Shown: positions 1 through 6,664, numbered from the stretch's first letter. The stretch: 13,124 nucleotides of DNA from Bauldia sp. (GCA_020442095.1 JAGRKY010000058.1:1-13124); one strand, 5' to 3'. Numbers and translations are program-made. The notes: generated from the sequence alone by a model not told the origin.

Positions 1-765
1 GGCGTCGGCAAGACGACCACGGCCATCAATCTCGGCACGGCGCTGGCCGCGACCGGCGAAGAGGTGCTGGTGGTCGACCTCGACCCGCAGGGCAATGCCT
101 CGACCGGCCTCGGCATCGACCGGAAAAGCCGGGCCTTGTCGACCTACGACCTGATGCTCGGCGAGGCGACATTGGAGGAAGTCGCTCTCGAGACGGCGGT
201 CCCGCGCGTGGCCGTCGCGCCGTCGACGCTCGATCTGCTCGGGGTAGAGCTGGAGATCGCCGCGAGCAGCGACCGTGCCTTCCGGCTCCGCAAGGCACTC
301 GCTCCGCTATCGCAACAAGATTCGAGTCGTGCCCGAAACTATACCTATGTTCTGGTCGACTGCCCGCCGTCGCTGAACCTGTTGACGATCAACGGTATGG
401 CCGCATCCCATTCGGTGCTGGTACCACTTCAGTGCGAGTTCTTCGCCCTCGAGGGGTTGAGCCAGCTCCTCCAGACGGTCGAGCAGGTGAAGCAATCGCT
501 CAACCCGGAGTTGTCGATCCACGGCATCGTCCTGACCATGTTCGACAGCCGCAACTCGCTTTCCAGCCAGGTCGTCGCGGATGTCCGCGCCAATATGGGC
601 GCCGCCGTCTATGACACCGTGATTCCGCGGAATGTCCGCGTCTCGGAGGCGCCGTCCCATGGCAAGCCGGTGTTGCTCTACGATTTCAAGAGCACCGGAA
701 GCCAGGCTTATCTCCGACTTGCCGCCGAGATCATCCAGCGGGAGCGGCAGCTCCGCGCCGCGTGA
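1..765 (+). CDS. parA: Chromosome-partitioning ATPase ParA (5' end outside window)
   Basis: ParA is a cytoplasmic Walker-type ATPase that binds DNA non-specifically in its ATP form and, with ParB bound at parS, segregates the chromosome origin. Reading frame 1 is open from base 1 and starts inside the deviant Walker A motif (GVGKTT at visible codons 1-6; the usual KGG just before it is cut off). It continues with the Walker A' segment VDLDPQGN (codons 25-32) and the Walker B segment VLVDCPPSLN (from about codon 117). 254 codons are visible, so perhaps 10-20 N-terminal residues are missing. The internal GTG at base 64 is not the start, because the Walker A motif lies upstream of it. A slightly long linker (about codons 100-114) precedes Walker B. 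parB follows after 74 bases, the usual order. Identification is secure. Confidence 0.95.
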   Translation, partial: GVGKTTTAINLGTALAATGEEVLVVDLDPQGNASTGLGIDRKSRALSTYDLMLGEATLEEVALETAVPRVAVAPSTLDLLGVELEIAASSDRAFRLRKALAPLSQQDSSRARNYTYVLVDCPPSLNLLTINGMAASHSVLVPLQCEFFALEGLSQLLQTVEQVKQSLNPELSIHGIVLTMFDSRNSLSSQVVADVRANMGAAVYDTVIPRNVRVSEAPSHGKPVLLYDFKSTGSQAYLRLAAEIIQRERQLRAA

Positions 766-800
766 TGCGATTCGGCGGCGAAACGAAATGTCCACTTTTT

Positions 801-809
801 GTTAACCAT
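801..809 (+). promoter_or_regulatory. CtrA-like motif GTTAACCAT upstream of parB
   Basis: The 74-base parA-parB gap is locally AT-rich within a GC-rich genome and contains GTTAACCAT at 801-809. In Caulobacter and relatives, CtrA-controlled promoters carry either TTAA-N7-TTAA or the short form TTAACCAT. The second TTAA half is not present here at the proper distance. A GATTC methylation-type site lies at 769-773. A cell-cycle-controlled secondary promoter for parB is an inference; no good -10 element is obvious between the motif and the start codon. Confidence 0.33.
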
Positions 810-826
810 ATAAATCAATGAAAAAC

Positions 827-832
827 AAAGGA
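827..832 (+). promoter_or_regulatory. Ribosome binding site AAAGGA deciding the parB start
   Basis: Two in-frame ATG codons lie close together, at 834 and 840. AAAGGA ends one base before the first, too close to serve it, but is 7 bases from the second. This favours initiation at 840, giving a protein beginning MAEDTSRQRLGRGL. Confidence 0.6.
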
Positions 833-839
833 AATGGCC

Positions 840-1709
840 ATGGCTGAAGACACATCCCGGCAGCGCCTTGGCCGTGGACTGGCAGCCTTGATCGGCGACA
901 TCGCGACGGAGCCCGGCCCCGAAAAGCGCCGCGCAGCGCCGCCCAAGACCCTGCCGGTCGAATTCCTGCGTCCCAATCCCCGCAACCCGAGGAAGGATTT
1001 CAGCGCGTCCGAGCTCGACGATCTCGCGGCCTCGGTAAAGGAGCGCGGTGTCGTCCAGCCGATCCTCGTCCGCCAGGTCGGGGGTGGTGGCGACAACTAT
1101 GAGATCATCGCTGGCGAGCGGCGCTGGCGGGCCGCCCAGAAGGTCGGCCTTCATAACGTTCCGGTTGTAATCCTCGAGGTCACCGACAGCGAGGCGCTGG
1201 AACTCGCGATCATCGAGAACGTGCAGCGCGCCGATCTCAATGCGCTCGAGGAAGCGCTCGGCTACCAGCAATTGATTGATGACCATCAGTACACGCAATC
1301 GCAGCTGGCCGAGGTGATCGGCAAGAGCCGTTCCCACATCGCCAACACGCTGCGGCTGATGAAGCTGCCGGAAAGCGTTCGTGACTATGTGCGGAGCGGA
1401 AAACTCTCTGCCGGCCACGCGCGCGCCCTGGTGACGCTGGCCGATCCGGAAGAGGCGGCACGGCGAATCGTCGAGGCCGGGATGAGCGTTCGCGAGGCCG
1501 AGGCCTTCACCGACAACGGGCGAAGCAAGGCGAAGCACAAGGCCGAGGCGCCGGTGAAGGACGCCGATACGCGGGCGCTCGAGAAGGCCCTCGGCGATAT
1601 GCTCGGCCTCGGCGTTGCCATCAATCACGGCAAGAATGGCGGCGAAGTGCGGATCCGCTACAAGACGCTCGAGCAGCTGGATGCGGTCTGCAACCGCTTG
1701 CGGCGGTAA
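840..1709 (+). CDS. parB: Chromosome-partitioning protein ParB (CTPase clamp)
   Basis: ParB binds parS near the origin, spreads as a CTP-dependent sliding clamp and stimulates ParA. The 289-residue product has the full family layout. An N-terminal arm with GRGLAALIG (about 11-19) resembles the ParA-interacting peptide. The ParB/Srx CTP-binding domain (about 38-132) carries GERRWRA at 92-98 and ENVQR at 126-130. A helix-turn-helix (about 151-173, SQLAEVIGKSRSHIANTLRL) binds parS. A charged linker (about 227-245) leads to a C-terminal dimerisation segment ending at residue 289. The start at 840 is chosen over 834 from ribosome-site spacing. It probably shares parA's transcript, with possible extra control from the AT-rich gap. 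No canonical parS is visible in the window. In many alphaproteobacteria parB is followed by other housekeeping genes; here a convergent tRNA gene lies 42 bases downstream. Confidence 0.96.
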   Translation: MAEDTSRQRLGRGLAALIGDIATEPGPEKRRAAPPKTLPVEFLRPNPRNPRKDFSASELDDLAASVKERGVVQPILVRQVGGGGDNYEIIAGERRWRAAQKVGLHNVPVVILEVTDSEALELAIIENVQRADLNALEEALGYQQLIDDHQYTQSQLAEVIGKSRSHIANTLRLMKLPESVRDYVRSGKLSAGHARALVTLADPEEAARRIVEAGMSVREAEAFTDNGRSKAKHKAEAPVKDADTRALEKALGDMLGLGVAINHGKNGGEVRIRYKTLEQLDAVCNRLRR

Positions 1710-1751
1710 GGCCGGCAACGTGCAGGTCCGCGATACCGAAGTCGGAGGGAT

Positions 1752-1838
1752 TGGTGCGGGTGGTCGGGCTCGAACCGACACTCTGTCACCAGAACTGGAT
1801 TTTGAGTCCAGCGCGTCTACCAGTTCCGCCACACCCGC
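1752..1838 (-). tRNA. tRNA-Leu, anticodon CAA
   Basis: The minus strand folds as a complete class II tRNA. The acceptor stem GCGGGTG pairs with CACCCGC, followed by discriminator A and an encoded CCA (plus-strand TGG at 1752-1754). The anticodon stem CTGGA/TCCAG encloses loop CTCAAAA, giving anticodon CAA at 1802-1804, which reads UUG. The long variable arm has a TCTG/CAGA stem. The T arm is GTCGG-TTCGAGC-CCGAC. Long variable arm plus CAA anticodon identify leucine. Length is 87 bases including CCA. It is convergent with parB and has its own promoter upstream. No direct repeat of its 3' end is seen elsewhere in the window, so there is no sign of an integrated element here. Confidence 0.97.
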
Positions 1839-1878
1839 GAGGCAGGCCGATGCCGCCTCGGCGGATCGGAAGGCCGGG

Positions 1879-1906
1879 ATCATAGTGACGCGCCCATTGC
1901 GGTCAA
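1879..1906 (-). promoter_or_regulatory. Sigma70-type promoter for tRNA-Leu
   Basis: On the minus strand TTGACC (complement of 1901-1906) and TATGAT (complement of 1879-1884) are separated by 16 bases, close to the housekeeping consensus. Predicted transcription starts near 1872, leaving a leader of about 34 bases before the mature 5' end at 1838. Directly after the -10 comes the GC-rich CCCGGCC, a discriminator type found at stringently controlled stable-RNA promoters. Growth-rate control is inference. Confidence 0.72.
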
Positions 1907-1959
1907 CCTCCTCCGCCAGGTTGGCGCGCGTTACCAACCGTCGCCAATAGGAACCGGCC

Positions 1960-2541
1960 TTGCTCCGACGACTCTACGACTGGACGATGGGACTGGCGGC
2001 CGGCCGCCACGCCGACAAGGCGCTCGCCGGCGTCGCATTTGCCGAATCGTCCTTCTTCCCGATCCCGCCCGACGTCCTGCTGATCCCGATGGTTCTTGCC
2101 GACCGCGGCAAGGCCTGGCGCTTCGCCGCGATCGCCACGATCGCCTCGGTCGTCGGTGGAATCTTCGGCTATCTGATCGGCGCCTTCCTGTTCGAGCAGG
2201 TGGCCCTGCCGATCCTGCAATTCTACGGCTACGACCAGCAGTTCGAGCGGTTTGCCGCCTGGTATAACGACTGGGGTGTCTGGATCGTCCTTGCCGCGGG
2301 TGTGACGCCCTTCCCCTACAAGGTGATCACCATCGCCAGCGGCGCGACAGGGCTCAATTTCATCGTCTTCATGATCGCCAGCATCGTTGCCCGGGGGCTG
2401 CGTTTCGTGATTGTCGCCGGCCTGCTCTATTGGGTCGGCCCACCAATTCGTGAATTCATCGAACGCCGACTCGGACTTGTTTTCACCGTTTTCATGGTGT
2501 TGTTGATCGGCGGTTTCGTTGCCGCCCGCTATCTGGTCTGA
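1960..2541 (+). CDS. YqaA/DedA-family (VTT domain) inner-membrane protein
   Basis: This 193-residue integral membrane protein belongs to the YqaA branch of the DedA/SNARE-associated (VTT) family. Relatives act in membrane lipid homeostasis and some as undecaprenyl-phosphate or phospholipid translocases; the exact substrate of this branch is not established. Visible family marks are the N-terminal LRRLYDWTM, the re-entrant segment FAESSFFPIPPDVLLIPM (about 27-44), a second conserved loop TPFPYKVITIASG (about 122-134), and a C-terminal hydrophobic helix. The start is TTG at 1960: AGGA sits 8 bases upstream at 1948-1951 and the conserved N-terminus is retained. The first in-frame ATG (1987) would remove it. 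dsbB follows after 8 bases, so the two are very likely one operon. Family assignment is firm; molecular role is not. Confidence 0.9.
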   Translation: MLRRLYDWTMGLAAGRHADKALAGVAFAESSFFPIPPDVLLIPMVLADRGKAWRFAAIATIASVVGGIFGYLIGAFLFEQVALPILQFYGYDQQFERFAAWYNDWGVWIVLAAGVTPFPYKVITIASGATGLNFIVFMIASIVARGLRFVIVAGLLYWVGPPIREFIERRLGLVFTVFMVLLIGGFVAARYLV

Positions 2542-2549
2542 GGAAAACG

Positions 2550-3089
2550 ATGTTGGATGCGACCCGCCGTCGCGAAATGCTGGCGCCCGCCGTGGTCAGC
2601 ATTGTCGGCCTTGCGACGATCGCGACCGCCTGGGGCTTCGAGCTCATCGCCGGCTTCATTCCCTGCGCGCTCTGTCTCCAGGAACGCGTTCCTTATTATA
2701 TCGGCGTGCCGCTGGCGATCGCCGGCCTTCTGGCCGCGGCCGCCGGAGCCAAGCCGACGGTCGCGCGCATGTTCCTGATCATGGCCGGCATCATCTTCGC
2801 CTATGGCGCCTATCTCGGCGTCTATCACGCCGGCGCCGAATGGGGCTGGTGGCTCGGTCCGGCCGACTGCGGTGGCAACGCTCCCGCTGTCGCCGACGTC
2901 AACGACCTCCTCGGTCAGCTCGACACCATCCGCGTCGTATCCTGCACCACGGCGAGCTGGCGCCTGCTCGGCCTGTCTTTCGCCGGATGGAACGCGGTGG
3001 TCTCCATCTTCCTCGTCGTCGTCGCGATGTGGGGCGCCTTCCGCCCGCTCGCGGAGGAGCCGGCGGAAGTCGCCCGGTCGCAAGCCTGA
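2550..3089 (+). CDS. dsbB: Disulfide bond formation protein B (DsbB)
   Basis: DsbB is a quinone-linked inner-membrane oxidase that reoxidises periplasmic DsbA. The 179-residue product has four hydrophobic segments (about 13-35, 48-66, 72-92 and 141-164) and both periplasmic cysteine pairs. The first is C39-A-L-C42 in the typical PCALCLQER context; the second is C107 and C132 in the second periplasmic loop. The length matches the family. ATG at 2550 has AGGA 5 bases upstream. It is the second gene of a two-gene membrane operon, 8 bases behind the YqaA-family gene. No DsbA partner is in the window. The C-terminus is short and acidic, and the stop codon lies inside a small tandem duplication. 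Confidence 0.93.
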   Translation: MLDATRRREMLAPAVVSIVGLATIATAWGFELIAGFIPCALCLQERVPYYIGVPLAIAGLLAAAAGAKPTVARMFLIMAGIIFAYGAYLGVYHAGAEWGWWLGPADCGGNAPAVADVNDLLGQLDTIRVVSCTTASWRLLGLSFAGWNAVVSIFLVVVAMWGAFRPLAEEPAEVARSQA

Positions 3090-3119
3090 CAGTGCGGGGC
3101 TGACAGTGCGGGCCTGACG
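3086..3119. repeat. 14-base tandem duplication over the dsbB stop codon
   Basis: CTGACAGTGCGGGG (3086-3099) is followed directly by CTGACAGTGCGGGC (3100-3113) and a third partial copy CTGACG (3114-3119). The first copy contains the dsbB stop TGA. The repeat fills nearly the whole gap between the convergent dsbB and aldo/keto reductase genes. It looks like replication slippage; no function is evident. Confidence 0.85.
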
Positions 3120-3120
3120 T

Positions 3121-4164
3121 TCAGATATACGGCTCGAGCAGCGCGAGGTCGGCCGGCGAAAGCCGGTCCGTCGCCGTCATCACCTGGTGCCAGTAGGGAT
3201 AGAGCAGGGGGAGCTTGCTGGCGTCGTCGAGGCGCCGGCGCTCTTCCGCGGTGAGTTCAAGCTCCGCCGCGCCGAGGCTGTCCTTGAACTGCTCATCGGT
3301 CCGACCGCCGACGATCACCGACGTCACGCCCGGACGGCCGAGCGTCCAGGCGAGCGAGACCTGCGCCCCGGAAACCTTCCGTGCCTTGGCGATGTCGACG
3401 ATCACCTCGATGATGTCGTAGGCACGCTCCCAGTCGCGGATCGGCGGCTCGCGCCATCCCTTTTCATGCCGGGTGCCGGCCGGGTTTTTCTTGCCGCGCC
3501 GGAACTTGCCGGTCAGCAATCCGCCGGCGAGCGGACTCCAGACAAGGATGCCAAGTCCTTCCGACAGCGAGATCGGCACGAGCTCGTATTCCGCCTCGCG
3601 TGCCTCGACGGTGTAGTGGATCTGCTGGCTGACGAAGCGGGCGCCGCCGAGGCGGTCGGCCGCCGCGAGCCCCTTCATGATGTGCCAGCCGGACCAGTTC
3701 GAGCAGCCGACGTAGCGGACCATCCCCGACGATACGAGATAATCCAGCGCCGCAATGATCTCCTCGATCGGCGTCACGCCGTCCCACTGGTGGACCTGGT
3801 AGAGATCGATCCAGTCGGTCTGCAGGCGCTTCAGGCTTGCCTCGCACTGGGTGATGATGTGGTGGCGGGAGAGGCCGCGATCGTTCGGGCCGGGGCCCAT
3901 GCCGAAGCGCACCTTGGTGGCGAGCACGACATCGTTGCGCTTGCCTTTCAGGGCCGCCCCGGTGATCTCCTCTGAGCGTCCGGCCGAATAGACATTGGCG
4001 GTGTCGACGAGGTTGACGCCGTGATCGATCATCATGTGAGCCTGGCGGCGTGCGTCCTTGACGCCAACCGATCCGACCGCGTCCTTGCCACGACCGAAGG
4101 TCATGGTTCCCATTCCAATCGTCGAGACCTTGAGGCCCGAGCGGCCGAGCAGGCGGTATTCCAT
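3121..4164 (-). CDS. Aldo/keto reductase
   Basis: A cytoplasmic NADPH-dependent TIM-barrel oxidoreductase of the aldo/keto reductase superfamily, 347 residues, in the YajO/Kv-beta-like branch; the substrate cannot be read from sequence. The catalytic tetrad is complete: D54 and Y59 (LVDTANVYS), K84 (LATKV) and H125 (YQVHQWDG). The C-terminal cofactor segment is GVTSVIVGGRTDEQ. The frame is open a further 71 codons upstream, but the family N-terminus MEYRLLGRSGLKVS begins at 4164, with GAGGA about 5 bases before it, so that start is chosen. It is divergent from the RNA nuclease gene across a 169-base spacer holding a candidate promoter and a palindromic operator. It converges with dsbB. Confidence 0.93.
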   Translation of the reverse strand: MEYRLLGRSGLKVSTIGMGTMTFGRGKDAVGSVGVKDARRQAHMMIDHGVNLVDTANVYSAGRSEEITGAALKGKRNDVVLATKVRFGMGPGPNDRGLSRHHIITQCEASLKRLQTDWIDLYQVHQWDGVTPIEEIIAALDYLVSSGMVRYVGCSNWSGWHIMKGLAAADRLGGARFVSQQIHYTVEAREAEYELVPISLSEGLGILVWSPLAGGLLTGKFRRGKKNPAGTRHEKGWREPPIRDWERAYDIIEVIVDIAKARKVSGAQVSLAWTLGRPGVTSVIVGGRTDEQFKDSLGAAELELTAEERRRLDDASKLPLLYPYWHQVMTATDRLSPADLALLEPYI

Positions 4165-4178
4165 GTCGTTCCTCGCTA

Positions 4179-4191
4179 CTTGTCGGACAAG
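4179..4191. promoter_or_regulatory. Perfect palindrome CTTGTCGGACAAG, candidate operator
   Basis: Six-base arms CTTGTC and GACAAG flank one central base. The inner TTGTCGGACAA fits the published FadR-subfamily GntR operator pattern TNGTNNNACNA exactly. It lies 15-27 bases upstream of the aldo/keto reductase start codon, just downstream of a candidate promoter, a position suited to repression by roadblock. No GntR-type regulator gene is in the window, so the cognate factor is unknown. Confidence 0.42.
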
Positions 4192-4202
4192 CTTCCCTTC
4201 AC

Positions 4203-4231
4203 GGCATAGCGCGTTCCGACCGGGATGTCGA
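4203..4231 (-). promoter_or_regulatory. Candidate promoter for the aldo/keto reductase
   Basis: On the minus strand TCGACA (complement of 4226-4231; one mismatch to TTGACA) and TATGCC (complement of 4203-4208) are spaced by 17 bases. The start would be near 4196, immediately before the palindrome at 4179-4191. The -10 match is weak, so the call is tentative. Confidence 0.33.
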
Positions 4232-4333
4232 AAGCGGCGCGAGATTGCCTTGGCGGTGGCCTCGGGAGCGGAGGCCGTGGCAGGATGCCGACCACGATTC
4301 CGGACCCGACGATACAGGAGCACCGACGGCGCC

Positions 4334-5932
4334 ATGGCCACGAAGATAACCTTCCGCGGAGGGGCGGGGACCGTCACCGGTTCCTGCTATCTCGTCGAAC
4401 ATGACCGTGGGCGTTTCCTGGTCGACTGCGGGATGTTCCAGGGCAACAAGACGATCCGCGAGCTGAACTACGCGCCGTTTCCCTTCGATCCGGCCGAGAT
4501 CGACTACCTGCTCCTGACCCACGCGCATATCGACCACAGCGGGCTGGTGCCGAAGCTGACGCGACACGGCTTCACCGGTCCGATCCACGCAACGGAGTCG
4601 ACGCTCGATCTCCTGACCTTCATGCTGCCGGACAGCGGCAAGATCCAGGAGGGCGAGGTCGAGCGGAAGAACCGCACCCTGCGGCGTCAGGGAAAGCCCC
4701 AGATCGAGGCGATCTACACCCAGGTGGATGCCGAGACCGCGCTCGAGAATGTCGCACCGCATGGACTCGAGGAATGGTTCGAGCCGGGGCCGGGTGTCAG
4801 GGTCCGGTTCTGGAATGCCGGCCATATCCTCGGGGCGGTGTCGATCGAACTCGCGATCGACAACGGCGGGCCTCGGCCACTGCGCATCCTGTTCTCCGGC
4901 GATCTCGGGCCGGACGAAAAGGTCTTCCATCTCGCCCCCGATGCGCCGGAAGGCTTCGACTATGTCATCTGCGAGAGCACCTACGGCGATCGCGACCGCG
5001 AGGACATCACCGTCGAAGCGCGCCGCGCGGCGCTGGAGCGCGAGATCGTCGAGGCGATGAAACGGGGTGGCAACCTCGTCATCCCGAGCTTCGCGGTGGA
5101 GCGGAGCCAGGAGCTGCTTCATGATATCGGCGTGCTTCTCGCCGAGGGGCGGATACCGGCATCGACACCGGTCTTCCTCGACTCGCCGCTCGCCAGCCGC
5201 GTCACCAAGGTGTTCATCCGCCATGCCGATACGCTGGACGATATCGCCCTCGACGAGGCAAAGCTGTTCCGCCACCCGAATTTCCACATTACCGAGGACG
5301 TCGAGGATTCCAAGGCGATCAACCGGATCAGCGGCGGCGCGATCATCATCTCGGCGAGCGGCATGTGCGAGGCCGGCCGCATCCGCCACCACCTCAAGAA
5401 CAACCTGTGGCGCCGCGAGGCGACGGTGCTCTTCGTCGGCTACCAGGCGCCAGGGACGCTCGGCGCCATCATCCAGGGCGGCGCCGAAGAGGTGCGGATC
5501 TTTGGCGCCGACATCAAGGTCCGGGCGACCATCCGCAGCCTTGGCAGCTACTCGGCCCATGCCGACCAGGCGGAACTGCTCGCCTGGATCCGCGAGCGCC
5601 TGCCGGTCAGCGGCGGCATCTTCCTGACCCACGGCGAGGACCATGCGCGGGAGACGTTGAAGGCGCTGCTGGTGGAGGAAGGCGTCCCGGCGGGGCGCAT
5701 CCACCTGCCGCAGCTCGACGACGTCTTCATGCTGAAGGCCGGCAAGGAACCGCTTCGCCACGCTGCCGGGGCGGCGCGGGTGGCAACGAACCAGATCGAG
5801 CGGGACTGGGCCAACGACTATGTCGCCTTCACCCAGGCGCTCGCCAGGCGGCTCGACGCGATCGGCGACGACGAGGAGAAACGTGCTTTGGTCGAGCAGC
5901 TCGAGACGGTGTTGGAGAAGGCTTCCCCGTAG
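4334..5932 (+). CDS. MBL-fold/beta-CASP RNA-processing nuclease (YSH1-like)
   Basis: A 532-residue cytoplasmic hydrolase of the metallo-beta-lactamase/beta-CASP/RMMBL family (CPSF73/YSH1-like), whose members cut or trim RNA. The di-zinc site is intact: HAHIDH at 63-68, H164 in GHILG, D190 in FSGDLG, H409 in SAHAD and H433 in LTHGE. The beta-CASP insert (about 210-390) shows PSFAVERSQELL, DSPLAS and SASGMCEAGRIRHHL; the RMMBL part covers about 391-465. A predicted helical tail (about 485-532) extends past the core. ATG at 4334 gives the conserved opening KITFRGGAGTVTGSCYL. AGGAG at 4316-4320 is 13 bases upstream, rather far, suggesting modest translation. The frame is open further upstream, but that part overlaps the divergent gene and is unconserved in style. 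RNA rather than DNA as substrate is inferred from family. Confidence 0.93.
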   Translation: MATKITFRGGAGTVTGSCYLVEHDRGRFLVDCGMFQGNKTIRELNYAPFPFDPAEIDYLLLTHAHIDHSGLVPKLTRHGFTGPIHATESTLDLLTFMLPDSGKIQEGEVERKNRTLRRQGKPQIEAIYTQVDAETALENVAPHGLEEWFEPGPGVRVRFWNAGHILGAVSIELAIDNGGPRPLRILFSGDLGPDEKVFHLAPDAPEGFDYVICESTYGDRDREDITVEARRAALEREIVEAMKRGGNLVIPSFAVERSQELLHDIGVLLAEGRIPASTPVFLDSPLASRVTKVFIRHADTLDDIALDEAKLFRHPNFHITEDVEDSKAINRISGGAIIISASGMCEAGRIRHHLKNNLWRREATVLFVGYQAPGTLGAIIQGGAEEVRIFGADIKVRATIRSLGSYSAHADQAELLAWIRERLPVSGGIFLTHGEDHARETLKALLVEEGVPAGRIHLPQLDDVFMLKAGKEPLRHAAGAARVATNQIERDWANDYVAFTQALARRLDAIGDDEEKRALVEQLETVLEKASP

Positions 5933-6021
5933 CGAATTCGTCGTCGCAGGGCCTGCCGGGGCAACGGCCAGGCGGGTTCCGCCGGGCGGCATTTCGGGCA
6001 GACCGGGTACCGCCTTCCCTC

Positions 6022-6049
6022 TTCACACCCGTGTCACATACCATATAGA
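6022..6049 (+). promoter_or_regulatory. Candidate promoter for the HNH gene
   Basis: TTCACA (6022-6027) and TATAGA (6044-6049) are separated by 16 bases in an otherwise GC-rich 174-base spacer. The start would be near 6056, giving a leader of about 50 bases. That leader contains a small stem-loop (6065-6070 with 6076-6081, loop TTGAG, one G-U pair). Each box is two or fewer mismatches from consensus. Confidence 0.45.
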
Positions 6050-6106
6050 GTATGCGCCGCGCTCACGGGGTTGAGCCCTGTAAGCGATCGTGATTCGGGA
6101 GTGCCC

Positions 6107-6664
6107 GTGAACGTCCATGTATCGCCGGGGTCCAATCCGGCGCTGGTTCTCAATGCCGACTACCGGCCGCTCAGCTACTACCCGCTGTCGCTGTGGTCGT
6201 GGCAGGATGCGATCAAGGCGGTGTTCCTCGACCGGGTGAACATCGTTTCCGAATATGACGTGGCGGTGCGAAGCCCGTCCTTCGCGATGAAGCTGCCTTC
6301 GGTCGTCTCCCTGAAGACGTACGTCAAGCCGGCAAAGCACCCGGCCTTTACCCGGTTCAACGTCTTCCTGCGCGATCGCTTCGAGTGCCAGTATTGCGGC
6401 GTGAAGGACGATCTCACCTTCGACCACCTGATCCCGCGCTCGCGCGGCGGACAGACGACGTGGGACAATGTCGTCGCCGCCTGCTCGCCCTGCAATCTCA
6501 GGAAGGGCGGCAAGCATCCGCGCGATGCCGGCATGTGGCCGGCGCAGATGCCCTACCAGCCGACGGTCGCCGACCTGCATAACAACGGCCGGCTGTTCCC
6601 GCCGAACTATCTCCACGAATCCTGGTTCGACTATCTCTACTGGGATACCGAGCTCGAGCCGTAG
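6107..6664 (+). CDS. HNH endonuclease family protein
   Basis: A 185-residue protein with a zinc-stabilised HNH nuclease domain. Two CxxC pairs, C94/C97 (CQYC) and C126/C129 (CSPC), hold the structural zinc. Between them are the DH of FDHLIPRSRGG (H107) and N121 (WDN), with N130 following, which form the beta-beta-alpha metal site. The N-terminal part (about 11-48, LVLNADYRPLSYYPLSLW) and the C-terminal LFPPNYLHESWFDYLYWD are strongly patterned, typical of a widespread stand-alone chromosomal HNH family of unknown biological role. GTG at 6107 is preferred because GGGAG lies 5 bases upstream. GTG 6101 and TTG 6071 are in-frame alternatives that add 2 or 12 residues of weak character. No methylase or phage packaging gene is nearby, so restriction or terminase roles are not supported. 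Confidence 0.9.
   Translation: MNVHVSPGSNPALVLNADYRPLSYYPLSLWSWQDAIKAVFLDRVNIVSEYDVAVRSPSFAMKLPSVVSLKTYVKPAKHPAFTRFNVFLRDRFECQYCGVKDDLTFDHLIPRSRGGQTTWDNVVAACSPCNLRKGGKHPRDAGMWPAQMPYQPTVADLHNNGRLFPPNYLHESWFDYLYWDTELEP

Noticed and set aside
818..847. Nine-codon frame (ATG 818) overlapping the parB start
   Set aside because: No ribosome site precedes it, and it contains the parB ribosome site.
708..1937. A 409-codon minus-strand frame spanning parB and the tRNA
   Set aside because: It runs through a complete tRNA gene and antisense to parB, and has no recognisable domain.
4165..4377. 71-codon upstream extension of the aldo/keto reductase
   Set aside because: It overlaps the divergent nuclease start. 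The family N-terminus and a good ribosome site both point to ATG 4164.
5971..5983. GGCGG-GTT-CCGCC hairpin after the RNA nuclease gene
   Set aside because: It has no T-run after it and such short GC hairpins are expected by chance here, so it is not called a terminator.
4199..5992. A 597-codon open frame on the minus strand opposite the RNA nuclease gene
   Set aside because: It lies wholly antisense to a gene with an intact catalytic site. Its Arg/Asp/Leu-rich, motif-free translation is typical of antisense frames in GC-rich coding DNA.
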